From Coix lacryma-jobi var. lacryma-jobi (taxonomy: Eukaryota > Streptophyta > Magnoliopsida > Poales > Poaceae), in the NCBI GenBank assembly GCA_009763385.1, contig CM019827.1:117517204-117581203 (forward strand): 64,000 nucleotides of DNA, written 5' to 3'. The notes below the pieces were generated by a model that was not told where the DNA came from, did not search any database, and saw only the letters and a program-made list of their open reading frames with translations. Shown in pieces: positions 31,843 through 43,865 of the stretch (position 1 is its first letter; every line of letters begins with the position of its first letter). The position numbers and the translations under genes are program-made.

Positions 31843-32963
31843 ATGAGCTCCTCATGGATTGGTGGCATAGTGTCTAGCTTGTTCTTGAGGTGGTTTGGTT
31901 TTGGATCCCATGTCTGTTTCTTGGGTGGAGCTCTTAGAGGTTCCATAAACACTCCATCTTTGGTATTATGTTTGAGAGGCTCTTTGGGTTGAATCTTGGT
32001 TAGCAAGGGAGTAGTGGTGGAGTTGGGCTTCTCACTCGGCTTAAGACCACTAAACTCTCCAACCTTCCCAACAGATGTAGCACTCTCCACACCCTGAGCA
32101 AAACCAACACAAGGACCTCCAGCAGCACGCTTGAATTAGGCAATCATCATCCCAAGCTGTGGTTCACCACAAGACTCCCATGACAAGATAGTCCGAAGGT
32201 ATGTGTTTTCTTCCTCGATTTGCATCTTGTCATGCGTCACGTTCACAATCTCTATCTCCAAACCCTCACACAAGGCACACCTAGACACACAAGTGCTATC
32301 CGAGCTGGCCTTCTCAAGAGACACAATCTTGGCATTCTTCTATGCCAACTCGGATTGCAAGCCTGCACAATACTTGCACGCACCCAGCAACATGGGTCTA
32401 GCCCTAAGCTCATCCATCTCTCCAACCAAAGCAACATACTTCCCCCTCAAAGTGAGAAGGTCAGTCATGTGCTTGGAGCACATCTCACACTCATCCTCCT
32501 CAGTCATGACAACGGTGGACTTGACAGACTCAAGCTCCTTTACCGCATCCTCCCACTTCTTCCTAAACTCCTTTCTCTCTCTAGCAGCAAGCCCTAGCAG
32601 CTTGTCTTGATGAAGCAAAGCAGCAGTAAGTTTGTCAACCTCAGCAGAGAGTTCATCGGGAGTTTGAGGTACCTAGGAAGAGTCATCGTCGTCGTCGTTC
32701 CAAGGTTTCTCCTCCAGCTCGTAGTTGACCTCATCGCCGAGGGCCATGGTGCAGAAGCCCTCGTCATCGGCAAAGAAGCAAAGACCATTCAGCTTGTCCT
32801 CGATCTTCTTCTTCTCGGACTCATCATCGCGTGAAGCAGTGGAGTCGTCGTCTGAGTCGTCGACGTTGTTGAGCGTAGCGAAGAAGGCACGCTGCTCGGC
32901 CTCGGCCTTCTCCAAGTACTTCTTCTTAATGTACTCTTTGTTGAAGCTGCCCTTCCGCTTGTG
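31843..32963 (-). pseudogene. C2: copia gag, C-terminal part
   Basis: A single minus frame is interrupted by in-frame stops near 32671, 32340 and 32133. It encodes an acidic segment (DDSDDDSTASRDDESEKKK), LCFFADDEGFCTMALG, a coiled coil (EVDKLTAALLHQDKLLGLAARERKEF) and a Cys-containing repeat region (CEMCSKHM; CKYCAGL; CALCEGLEIE). This is the region after the zinc knuckle in Sirevirus-like copia gag by recollection. Its right edge joins 43866 across solo LTR X2; its left edge is cut by Y. Confidence 0.75.
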
Positions 32964-33439
32964 CTTTGTGCGGATACATGGGTGTATACCGGATCTTGAG
33001 ATGATGAGTGATTGTCAACTGGGATGATGCGCATGTTCTTTGGCTTGTATTGTGCAGGTGTTGAGCATGGATACAGTGATCAAAGGCAAGGTGAAGGTCA
33101 AGTAGAGATGTGTCGTGCTGATGGACCCGGAGCGGTGAAGGGCGGACGTGAGGCTTGGACTGACGGACCGGTGGCCTGAGGATCGGCTGTGGTGGCTGAC
33201 AACCTGGGACAACGACAAGTGAAGATCTGCGTGTGGACGGGGTGCACGGGCGGTGCATCCCCTCTACGGCGTCGGTTTGGTGGTTGAGCCACAGAAAAAC
33301 CACCGAGTGGACGGTTTCCAGGTTTGGGCCTCAAAACCTGGGTGCGGCCAGTTTCCGAGTTTGGGCCACAAAACTTGGGCTGAGGATGGTTTCCAGGTTT
33401 GGGCCTCAAAACCTGGGCGCTGGCGGGTTTCTAAGTTTG

Positions 33440-34976
33440 TGTTGACGCAAAACGTGACGTCTCGCATCAAGGGCACACAGCAAGCCGAACGAGGCTAGCT
33501 TCAATCGGGAACCCGGGGTGTATCGAACCCGGAGACGTGCCAGTCGGTTTGACCTGAAAACCAACAAGGGATAAAAGTGTGAGAATACCTTGGAACATGC
33601 TGGGTGAAACCAGACAGTTCCATATGTATGGCTTTGGAAGCCAATCACGACGGCACACAGCTATAGAAGCTGTTTGTCGAAATAGGTTTAATATGTGATT
33701 CGGCAAGTATAAAGAGAAAGCATGTAAACATGTCGAATGCCGAATACATACGCGACAAAAGGATAAAAGAGGTAACTTGTAAATACAGATCTATTCAAAT
33801 AACATATGCATAGGCCAATCCAGCTAGTCTGCCGCACGTCCAGCCTTCATGAACCCGTCAGGCATAAACTCAAGCAAAGCTAATTCACCGCATGATACCA
33901 CTTGCTATAAATCTACACCACTCCTTATAATTAGATTAATCCACCGCATGATACGATCTAATTATAAGAAGCTAAAAGCACACATACATCTGAACAGATC
34001 TATATATACTCGTTACTCATGTAAGCTTAACCAGAATCGACAAACTAGCCGAACTGGGGTCCATGAAGAAGAAACATACAAACCACGCATGGTTAAACTA
34101 ATCTAAAACCTGCACCTGCCGCACGGCACCCAGCTCTATCAAAGCCTAAACATGATTGGCATGTATGAACCCGCAACATGTAACAACCTAGATTGAAAGT
34201 CGACTCGGCCATCATGATCTTATAACTAGTAAAAGCACAAGCAAACTCGTGCAACGAGGCCGAACAAAGATCAATCTAGATTGGGCAAAAAGTGTTGTAC
34301 GAATTAAATAAATAAAACATATAACACGTGACAACTTGATGAATCTATTAGATCTGTCAAATCTAACAGAGCCGATAACTATTTTTACTCATGACTCAAT
34401 CCGCCGCACGATACAAGTCATAGGTAAAAACTTCCCGTCATAAGCTTAAATCTGCCACACGATACTAAGCTTAACATACGAGACTACTTGCATCAAATCT
34501 AAATCCACCGCATGATACTAGACATGATAGCAAGGTTGCCGGTACTTACGGAGGTCGACGGATCGATGATTCCTCTCGAAGAACTCGACGACACGACTAT
34601 AAGGACTCGAAGATGGCACGGGGCCGGTTGTATTGATGTGGTTGTGAACAATTTTACAATGGTCGAGGGCTTATATTTATACCCTGGACGAAAACACGAG
34701 TCCTAGACGATTACGACTTTACAATGAAATACAGAAAGATATAAACCCTACATTATTTGGTGCCTTCCATCACCCTGTGTCTTCCCGTACAAGCCAGCCT
34801 TACTCACAATACGCGTTTTTCCGAACGGAACCATGGTCTCGCGAAATAGCCGACCGCGTAGACAGTTACCGAAACTCTGAGGACCAAATAGCTGCCGATC
34901 GTTTGCCGAATCTGTCTCCTCCGCTGGCCGGACCCACCTGTCATATTCTTACGCGTGCGAAAATCTGGTGTGAACA
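33440..34976 (-). mobile_element. V: 3' LTR
   Basis: On the plus strand it starts TGTTGACGC and ends GTGTGAACA. The minus-strand TATA (TATAAATATAAG, near 34663-34675) puts U3 at 34700-34976 and the transcribed R/U5 leader at about 34640-33440. The leader carries five hairpins with a common loop. Confidence 0.9.
33873..34528 (-). repeat. V: five hairpins with a conserved 17-nt loop
   Basis: Loop consensus (plus strand) AATCCRCCGCAYGATAC occurs at 33882-33898, 33938-33954, 34398-34414, 34449-34465 and 34502-34518. Flanking stems differ: AGCAAAG/CTTGCT; a perfect 13-bp stem 33924-33936 / 33956-33968; a 7+6-bp stem 34382-34396 / 34416-34430; TAAGCTTA both sides; ATCA..TCTA / TAGA..TGAT at 34492-34528. 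All five recur in the other LTR (41366-42012). Confidence 0.9.
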
Positions 34977-35015
34977 CATGCCCCCTAATTTTGGGATAAA
35001 TGTTTATTCCAAAAT
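34977..35015 (-). promoter_or_regulatory. V: polypurine tract and adjacent stem-loop
   Basis: In element orientation AATTAGGGGGCATG abuts the 3' LTR. Directly upstream, 34988-35015 is a near-perfect 28-bp inverted repeat: ATTTTGG and ATAAA pair with TTTAT and CCAAAAT around a 2-nt loop, with one mismatch. Confidence 0.75.
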
Positions 35016-35224
35016 TTCTTTTCCTTTTCGCACTGTCGTGGAATCCCCAGAAGCATCTGCCTTTACTCGCCATAATTACCGTACCTGCCAATTCATCTCC
35101 CTATGCACTCGGGACCTTTTAAACTCCTTTCACTTGATTTTGGCCCGTGCTTCTCGACTACTCCTGCTTTGTTTGCAAACCAGAAAACCCCCTTTCTCTC
35201 TTGCTATCCCTAATCAGCCAGAAG

Positions 35225-35889
35225 ATGTCTTCTCAGGCGAGCTGTCATAGCCTTGAGCTTGGGGCTTCCAGTACCTCCAGGAGAAGGTTTCCCTTTAATC
35301 GCTTTTCGTTTGAATATGAAGCAGCCGCCCTCACATTGTTGTTCTTGTCTAGGAGGGTCGATGACGACTTTCCCGAGGTCCTTGCTCAGAAGATTACGGA
35401 TCTTCAATTTGATCTAGAAAGGAAGAATCGGAAAATCACCCGAGTCTCTCGAGAGCGTGATGCCGCTCGGGAACATGCCATTGGTAAGCATCCTTCCACC
35501 GTTCTTTTTTTTATTATTCTCCTTCCCTGTTTTATTGATCCTTCCTCCTCTTAGCTCTGGAGGCTAAACTTCATTCCCTCGAAGCTGCCATTGCCGACCT
35601 TGCTGTCACAGCCAACATGCCAGGTACGACGGCTTTGAGGCGGGTAAACGAGGTCAACCGGGTTTTCCCTGACATCTCCAGGGCTGGCATGGGTTACGGT
35701 GCAGCACTCGCCTTCAACGCTGTTCGCATCCACTCCGGTGCCGACTACCGTCATTTTGATGTTTGTGAGCAAGGACTAGAATTCAGGGTGGCATACTCTG
35801 TTGATGACATGAAAGAAGCTGGAACAGATCTGGCCGATTCCTTTGACTTTGATCTTCCGATTAGGAATAGAATAGAATGGACGAACTGA
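35225..35889 (+). CDS. V: antisense accessory gene, two exons
   Basis: It is antisense to V and begins about 250 bp inside the 3' LTR. Exon 1 (35225-35483) ends at a canonical donor (CATTG|GTAAGC). The intron (35484-35554) ends CTCTTAG. Exon 2 (35555-35889) stays in frame to a TGA. The product is 197 residues: an N-terminal basic/Ser-rich part, a coiled coil (DLQFDLERKNRKITRVSRER; ALEAKLHSLEAA) and a C-terminal domain with GYGAALAFNAVRIHSG and an acidic end. No stop or shift interrupts it. It occupies the same place as the antisense ORFs of E and G but I see little sequence identity. The role is unknown. Confidence 0.6.
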
Positions 35890-37669
35890 CCCTCTATTGT
35901 AATTTGCTTCCCCTTTTGTAAATAAGTGAAAACTCCTCTGTTCGTCCTTCTGAAACCAATCTGAGATTGATCCTTCGAGATCAATGTGTGTTCTATCCCG
36001 TGCACTAGCTACTGATTCTCTTCTTAGTGATGCACATCTTATCGATTGTTGTTGATGACCATGTTTAACCCAACCGATTATCTCAGATTTGGCGTCTCTT
36101 CAATCACCCTTCCGGTTTTTCGGTTTATGATGGTACCAGGATAGCACCTCTTCAGTCTTTTGTCTTCAGCACCAACTGACGATTCAGAGTTTTTCCCGAA
36201 CAACCAACCGAAACTGAGCCTCTCACATTTGTAATTTTCTATCAGCCGAACCTTGGTCAACCTTTCATATTCCAAAACCCTGAACCTCTTGGATTAGCAT
36301 AGATTTGGTTTGGCCCAATATCAGCCCAATAATCACGAAAGACCCCAGCCTGACGCCTGGCCTTCCAATGTGTAGATTACAGCTCTAAATATGATCCCAG
36401 CCAAACCACCATCTTCAACCTCAAGCCAGACTCACCAAAATCCCAATCCTGTGCTCTTGGCTCAAACCAAAGAGAAAAAACCTCTTCTGCTCAAGAATTC
36501 ACCAATGCTCAATAGTAGTGATCTCAGTAAACGTCCCTTTCATAGTTGAAACAGAGGACAACAGAGCACTGATTCACCGACTTCACGGGTAAAAACTATT
36601 TTCTGCCCCCTTGTGATAGCTTCCTTTACTCATCTTATCTTTGACCAAGCTCATGCTCTCTTCTCAAAAGACATGCCCAGGAGATATGACACTGAAGAAA
36701 ACTACTTCCCTCATTAGTTGGTCCTGCAGATGTACCTTTGGACAACTTTGAAGATTCTGAAGCCCTTAACGATTACGCCTTCGCCTCTTATCTAGGACAG
36801 GTTTTTATAACTGAATGAAATAAAACTTGTCCTTCTCTGAGCAATTGTCTATTTTGCATTTTCCTGACCTCTCGATCCCTTAGTGATTTTCTCCGATTGC
36901 AAACAATTCTTCAGAAAAACGCTTGCCGAATGTGCGACGTCACCTTAGCCGACTGAATCTCACCTCCGACACGTCATGTCACTCGGCATCTTCACCTACT
37001 GCTCTTCACCTTTCTCTTTCCCCGATAAACCTGCTAACTTGAAAATGCCAGGGTTACCAAGGTCATAAATATCCTTGTACTAAAGTCGATATGTAAAAAT
37101 ATCGGCTATAACATAATTCCTTGGAATATTTTTTCTGCTAAAGGCGATGTTTTTCACATCGGCTTTATACAAAATATCTCTCGAGTTACACGACTCAAAA
37201 GCGTTCGGCTTTAGCAAATAGTGCCGAAGCTTCAACTGACAAGTACATAAACCGAAAAGTCTTGCCACAGCCGAATACCCCTTTCTTAGGTTTGACATTT
37301 TCGGCTAAAATAGATGGCTAATTATCTTTCCTCTAAACTCAAAAAATAAGGGCCGACCCTACTTATAAGGCTACCGGCCGTCACGTACAACACGAAATAA
37401 TCATCAAGCTGTAGAAGAACTTTTACATATCCTTAAACTCATCATAAAGCTTCTGTTGTACGTCACCTCGTAAGAATCTTCTCTGAGTTTCCACGAGCCC
37501 TGGTAATGAAGAAATAATCAGAACCCCTAAAGGTTTGCAGATTTTGAATCATATCAAGATCCCAACTTGCACACATTGATCCAACTTCAGCTTCATTATC
37601 GACACTTTATTCCTTGTCAGCCGATATGAGACTTTGGCTCTAGCTTTTCTCCACTACCATTAGTTAGAT
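35890..37669. other. V: non-coding region between antisense gene and protease
   Basis: About 1.8 kb rich in pyrimidines on the plus strand. No domain is recognised on either strand. The RT-integrase region expected here in an autonomous element is absent. Confidence 0.6.
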
Positions 37670-38899
37670 TTAAAAATTACTCTGAGAGCCGATTGTCTGA
37701 ATCGGCTGTTGGTCCTCGTCGAAGACATTCACAGGACCTGCTTCCCAAACTCTTCCAGAGAAACACTCGACACCTTCATACTCCCAATAGATCGGTTCTG
37801 TATTAGCAATACTAACCGAATCATCAGCATGAACGATCTCAATATCATCTCCAATCCACTGTATGAGGAACTGATGCATAGTTGATGGCACACAACAGTT
37901 TGCATGTATCCAATCTCTTCCTAACAGCAAACTGTATGCCCCCTTGCCCTCAATGACGAAGAAGGTAGTGACCAAGGTTTTAGACCCAATCATTAATTCG
38001 ACGTGGACTGCTCCTCGGGTGTCAGAAGAATTTCCCGCAAAATCCCTCAATACCATGTCGGTCTTCAGCAGATCTTCACTTGTCATGCCAAGCTTCCTGA
38101 AAGTGGTATACGACATGATATTTATGGCAGCTCCTCCATCAATGAACATCTTGGTTAATGGCTTGCCATTGACATACCCCCTCATATATAATGGCCTCAA
38201 GTGTCGGTGTCTGATTGGTTTGTCAAATACTGCCTTTTCAGCCAAGACGAGATGAGACAATAAGTCCTGAAATTCACTTTCATCGAAGTCTGAATATGTC
38301 TCGTCCTGGACATCTTGATTCTCCGGAGCTACAAACACTGACGGGAGAAAGAACGCCATGCATGTATCAGCCGAACAATTACCTCCATCCGACTTCTCTT
38401 TAGGACGCCAAACTTGTCTTGTCCTGATGCCTGCTTGCTCTAATTCTCTGTTCCTCAAGCGTTGCACTCTCCTTTTCTGGCTCTTTCTTAAACCTGGCGG
38501 ACACCATTGTCCTTTTTGCCAGACATACTCACGGTATTCTTCCTCTTCGGTATGAGCCCAACCTTGATCGGCAAATCTTCCCTGCCGATTCTCAGAATTA
38601 TTTATTTTTAAGCGCCGATCGTCCTCAGGGATTCGTGCCCCAAGCCTTTCATGGACAGAACGGCGGTTGACTCGAGATTGCCTGTACTCGGAGTACTGAC
38701 TACTGCATTCAGGGCAGTCGTTCTTAACAGGCAACTTCAAGCCTTCGTTCCAACAATACTGCAAGAACGAGCATTCCCAATGAGACTGTTCCTGTTCCTC
38801 CATATCTTCTTGTTCTTTTCGGTACATCTCTTCATCGTACCTCCTCTGCTCCTCTAGGAACTTCTATTCTTCATAAAGCCTCTGCCTCTGGTACCGTTC
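37670..38899 (-). pseudogene. V: gag C-terminal linker and protease
   Basis: The frame continues from 38900-39706 through two in-frame stops (38897-38899 and one near 38865). A Glu/Arg-rich segment (KEQEDMEEQEQS; RLRNRELEQAGIR) with a Cys pair (CPEC) precedes the protease. The protease has LTKMFIDGGAAINIMSY with the catalytic Asp intact and AYSLLLGRDWIH further on. The frame stops soon after the protease (37670) without RT. This is gag-protease of a Tat-like element by resemblance. Confidence 0.75.
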
Positions 38900-40917
38900 C
38901 TATTCCCGACGCCACTTTTTCAACAGAATGCGCGTCGTGACCCTGGGCCTGGAGGCGTTACCCGTCTCAATTCGGCTATCTTGGAACCGAACTCTCCGCT
39001 GAAGCTCTCCTTTTGTAACCTGCCGATCGGGATCAACAGTGCCAGCTTCCCTCGCTCTATCAAAGGTTAAAACTTTCATCTTACCCTTACCCCTGGGATC
39101 GGCTACATTGATCATGTTAATAGAGAAAGACACAGTATTCTGCTCAAAAGGGTTACCATCAATCTTCATCTTTCCATCGAACCTCAGATGTCCACCTTGA
39201 ATAGCCTTCTGGATCCGATCTCTGAACACTCGGCAATCATTTATGGAGTGGGACCTAGTGTTGTGGAAACCACAATACTTCTTGTCCTTGACGCCCCCAG
39301 GAAGCAGCAAAGGATGACCTTCTGGCAACTTGATGCGTCCCTCCTTCAACAAGTATTCAAATAATTTGTCTGACTTGGACACATCAAAGTCATAAGTACC
39401 TTTGTGTTGCCTCAGCCACCGTTGGTTGACTTGAGTCGGCTCTTTAGACCAGGTTATCTCGGCTGCAGCCACCTCATCTTCATCATGATATTCATCTGCT
39501 TCCTCTAGGAAGGCCTGATACATCTCGGCAGCTACATCACCCTTCTGGAACTGATTGTTCCTCTTGAATCCCTGAGCTTGATTGCTCATCATTGCCAACC
39601 TTTGTGATAACTGCCCGAGGTCTTCAAATTCCATGCCGAATAGCTTTTCTTTAATACTCGGCAACATGCCAGCTATGGCTATCCCCGGTAACTGGTCATC
39701 CGGCAAATTCAGAGAATAGCAGAGATTTTTGGTCTCCCTGAATCGGCGCAGATACTCTTGCGGTGTCTCGCAGGTCTCATCCTCAAGCTCATGAGATCGA
39801 CCAACTTCTTCTCACTGGTTCCCGTAAAGAAGTATGAGTGGAATTTCTGCTGCAGCTCCGCCCACGTACTGATGGAATTCGCTGGCAGAGAGGCGAACCA
39901 AGAGAATGCTGGTCCTGTCAACGACAGCGGGAAGTATCGAATCCTCCAAGCTTCATCTGCCGATGCTTCACCAAGCTGCATTAGGTAACGGCTGATGTGT
40001 TCCCTCGTACTGGTATCATCTTGGCCCAAGAACTTGGTAAGGTCGGTAGGAGGCTTGACTCTCGGAGGAAGAGCCACCCGATTGTACCATTCTGGGTAAG
40101 GAGATTTATATGTGTATGTTTGATTCTTTGGCTTCAGGCCGAACTGATTCTGCATCATATCAGCCATTTTATGCATGATGAGGTCAACGTTTGAATCAGG
40201 AGCTGTTTGTGCTTGCCCTCTAGTATGTAATCCTGTTGAACTCCCGTAGCCTGGATTCGGAAGAGCACTAATCGAGTTATAGTCCACAAATTCCCGATAT
40301 CCGTCTCCAAACATATCTTTTTGTATCCTGTTTGCCACAGGAGACACTCTAGAAGCAGATGGTGGGACGTCCCCTGTTGTGCCGAACGCGAGCTGGCCAT
40401 AGGTCTGGGGAAGTTGTTGTGTTTCCTGAGAAACCATCCCACCCGTGCTTGGGCCGGCTCCACTGTTTTCGACAACTCTTCGGCGTTGAGGTACTTGGAA
40501 CAACAATGGCCCCCGCACTGGACCAGCAGCTTCTTCAAAATACTTATCTGCGTTTGGACCGAAAGTATCAACCATGACAGCACGAAAGGTGTTCAGGAAA
40601 GCCGACTGATGACTAGTCACTGCTCCTGATACGATCCTATGCATCATATCTGCCATCTTCTGGAGAGCCGCTTCTTCGCTACCGTCAGGCAACTCGAGTT
40701 GGTGATGAGGAACAACCTTCGGGAACGTCTGCTTCTGATAAACTTTGCCGCTTTTATTCTTGGAGAAGGTCTCCAAGCACTTGCGCTGGAATTCATCACA
40801 AGCTCGCTGCACTAGATCTTTTGACTCTAGCGGCAAATCATCCATGGTCACCTCGAAGACTTGATCTTCGTTAATCTCAGGCATCTTGAAATGACGTGGT
40901 CCCACCAGGCGTGCCAA
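38900..40917 (-). pseudogene. V: gag
   Basis: It starts at ATG 40917 (MARLVGPRHFKMPEINEDQVFEV), immediately after the PBS. The N-terminal part is followed by a Pro/Gln-rich linker. The capsid core contains WRIRYFPLSLTGPAFSWFAS and WAELQQKFHSYFF. A frameshift near 39785 moves the rest into the 38900-39706 frame (LPGIAIAGMLPSIKEKLFGM). The zinc-binding motif is CGFHNTRSHSINDC (C-x2-H-x4-H-x4-C). Two breaks (this shift and the stops downstream) imply gag-protease is now inactive. Confidence 0.8.
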
Positions 40918-40923
40918 AAAGTG
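40885..40923 (-). other. V: primer-binding site region
   Basis: In element orientation CGTCAACA (LTR end) is followed by CACTTTT and TGGCACGCCTGGTGGGAC. TGGCACGCC-type sites occur in grass gypsy elements. I do not assign the tRNA. Confidence 0.65.
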
Positions 40924-42460
40924 TGTTGACGCAAAACGTGACGTCTCGCGTCAAGGGCACACAGCAAGCCGAATGAGGCTAGCTTCAATCGGGAACCCGG
41001 GGTGTATCGAACCCGGAGACGTGCCAGTCGGTTTGACCTGAAAACAAACAAGGGATAAAAGTGTGAGAATACCTTGGAACATGCTGGGTGAAACCAGACA
41101 GTTCCATATGTATGGCTTTGGAAGCCAATCACGACGGCACACAGCTATAGAAGCTGTTTGTCGAAACAGGTTTAATATGTCATTCGGCAAGTATAAAGAG
41201 AAAGCATGTAAACATGTCGAATGCCGAATACATACGCGACAAAAGGATAAAAGAGGTAACTTGTAAATACAGATCTATTCAAATAACATATGCATAGGCC
41301 AATCCAGCTAGTCTGCCGCACGTCTAGCCTTCATGAACACGTCAGGCATAAACTCAAGCAAAGCTAATCCACCGCATGATACCACTTGCTATAAATCTAC
41401 ACCACTCCTTATAATTAGATTAATCCACCGCATGATACGATCTAATTATAAGAAGCTAAAAGCACACATACATCTGAACAGATCTATATATACTCGTTAC
41501 TCATGTAAGCTTAACCAGAATCGGCAAACTAGCCGAACTGGGGTCCATGAAGAAGAAACATACAAACCAAGCATGGTTAAACTAATCTAAAACCTGCACC
41601 TGCCGCACGGCACCCAGCTCTATCAAAGCCTAAACATGATTGGCATGTATGAACCCGCAACATGTAACAACCTAGATTGAAAGTCGATTCGGCCATCATG
41701 ATCTTATAACTAGTAAAAGCACAAGCAAACTCGTGCAACGAGGCCGAACAAAGATCAATCTAGATTGGGCAAAAAGTGTTGTACGAATTAAATAAATAAA
41801 ACATATAACACATGATAACTTGATGAATCTATTAGATCTACCAAATCTAACAGAGCCGATAACTATTTTTACTCATGACTCAATCCGCCGCACGATACAA
41901 GTCATAGGTAAAAACTTTCCGTCATAAGCTTAAATCCGCCGCACGATACTAAGCTTAACATACGAGACTACTTGCATCATATCTAAATCCACCGCATGAT
42001 ACTAGACATGATAGCAAGGTTGCCGGTACTTACGGAGGTCGACGGATCGATGATTCCTCTCGAAGAACTCGACGACACGACTATAAGGACTCGAAGATGG
42101 CATGGGGCCGGTTGTATTGATGTGGTTGTGAACAATTTTACAATGGTCGAGGGCTTATATTTATACCCTGGACGAAAACACGAGTCCTAGACGATTACGA
42201 CTTTACAATGAAATACGGAAAGATATAAACCCTACATTATTTGGTGCCTTCCATCACCCTGTGTCTTCCCGTACAAGCCAGCTTTACTCACAATACGCGT
42301 TTTTCCGAACGGAACCATGGTCTCGCGAAATAGCCGACCGCGTAGACAGTTACCGAAACTCTGAGGACCAAATAGCTGCCGATCGTTTGTCGAATCTGTC
42401 TCCTCCGCTGGCCGGACCCACCTGTCATATTCTTACGCGTGCGAAAATCTAGTGTTAACA
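40924..42460 (-). mobile_element. V: 5' LTR
   Basis: It is the same length as the 3' LTR (1537 bp) with about 25 substitutions. The five loop motifs are here too, and copies 4 (41943) and 5 are closer to consensus than in the 3' LTR. It ends GTGTTAACA, followed by TSD GTTTG. Confidence 0.92.
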
Positions 42461-43865
42461 GTTTGGGCCACAAAACTCAGGCGACGGACGACAGGTTTCA
42501 CGGTTTCGGCCTCAAAACCGGGGGATCGCCCAGGTTTCCCGGTTTCAGCCTCAAAACCGGGGGGAGGTCCGTGAAAAGGACGAGCAGAGCGGTGGCGGCA
42601 CGTGGCGGCAATCGGTGAGGTCGCGTCAAGGCGAAGCTACCAGTTGTGCGGGGGTGGCCGTCGGATCACCATCTACTTCGAGTTGGTCCAGAATAACCTT
42701 AGGGTTTAGCTGGTTCGCTCTATGTATAATTAGGGGCAGAGTGGGAATAGGATTAGTATAAGTAGAGGGAGACACCCACCTCCTAACTTATCTCAGCCAT
42801 TGCTATTTTCATTCTCAGGTTTCCTGCTCTCCCATTCCCTGCTGTAGCTACTGAGATCCACAGATATGGTTTAATCATACCTCTGTGTATTTGGATTTTG
42901 CGGAAACGGGACCGGATTCCCGTTGTCTCCTCATGGGGACGAATTTCGGCTAGAAATTGAGGTTGTGATTCGCGTTCTTGTGTTGTTCTTCGCGTTTTAC
43001 TTTTCTCCTCAAGTTTTTCGTCGGTCGATCTCTCTCCACGTTGCTCCGTTTGGAAAACCATTTGAATCAACTTGTTCTTTATTGTGAGGGGATCGTTTCT
43101 ACCGAAGGAATTCAACTCAACCCTCACGAACAAGTAGATCCGTTGGTTTTTGCATTTAGAGCGGTTTTCTTCCCTTTTCCCCCAATTCTTCCTATTCACC
43201 GATTTGGAGTTAGGTTTGAGCCAAGATCTCTTAGGAGGAGCTCACTAACATCCTTGTGACTTCTCAGATTGAGTCTTGGCTCTAGAGCTTTTGATTCAGA
43301 GGAGATCAGTTTGAATCAGCGAAAAACAACACTACTGTCGGGGGCATCGGACGCTGAGTTCGTCACATCGGACGCTCAGACGCCACGTGTCACGAACCGT
43401 GCTTTTCAAAGGAGCATCGGACGCTAGACATCAGACGGTCCGATGACCATCGGACGCGCCGGAGCCTGAGCATCGGACGCTGAGCTTTCACTGTAGCAGC
43501 GTCCGATGGTCATGCAGGAAGGTTCCAGAACTGCACATTTTGCATCAGACGCGTCCTGTGCTAGGACATCGGACGCTAGCGAGCGTCCGATGCAGTGAAC
43601 TCAGCGCCGTTTCATTCGCTGTTCGCTCGTCCGATTTCAGACTCGGTTTCTGGTTTTTGCGTTGGGCTTCTAGAGTCGTATAGTGTCCCGCTGTGCTTCT
43701 TGGAGGCATCCACCCTACTTCTAGGGTTGTGGACACTAACTAGCTCTAGGGTTGCATTTGGGGTTGATTTTTGAGACAGCGGCGTTAAGTTTCTGAAAAG
43801 AAATTTAAAGCTCCCATTCACCCCCTCTGGTCGCCTTGCATTAGCACTTTCGGTCCTTCACTTTG

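Larger units (their letters stand above)
33440..42460 (-). mobile_element. V: complete non-autonomous Ty3/gypsy element, 9021 bp
   Basis: LTRs of 1537 bp (33440-34976 and 40924-42460) differ at about 25 sites by eye, near 1.6 percent. The TSD GTTTG is perfect (33435-33439 and 42461-42465). Orientation is minus: PBS beside the right LTR, PPT beside the left. It encodes gag and protease, plus an antisense accessory gene near the 3' LTR. No RT, RNase H or integrase is visible. It is inserted in unit 5 of the X2 hairpin array. Confidence 0.92.
32969..43860 (+). mobile_element. X2: solo copia LTR split by element V
   Basis: LTR parts are 32969-33439 and 42466-43860 (1866 bp together). It starts TGCGGATAC and ends CGGTCCTTCA. 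A perfect TSD CTTTG lies at 32964-32968 and 43861-43865, and there is no internal region, so it is a true solo LTR formed by LTR recombination. It has the U3 hairpin array (33279-33439 plus 42461-42561), a TATA-like AGTATAAGTA near 42756 and a CATCGGACGCT array (43340-43600). It lies in the gag gene of C2. Confidence 0.9.

Noticed and set aside
31827..33300. Plus-strand frames such as 32203-32610 and 32725-33027 as genes.
   Set aside because: They are the complement of the C2 copia gag frame, which has the recognisable acidic and coiled-coil segments on the minus strand.
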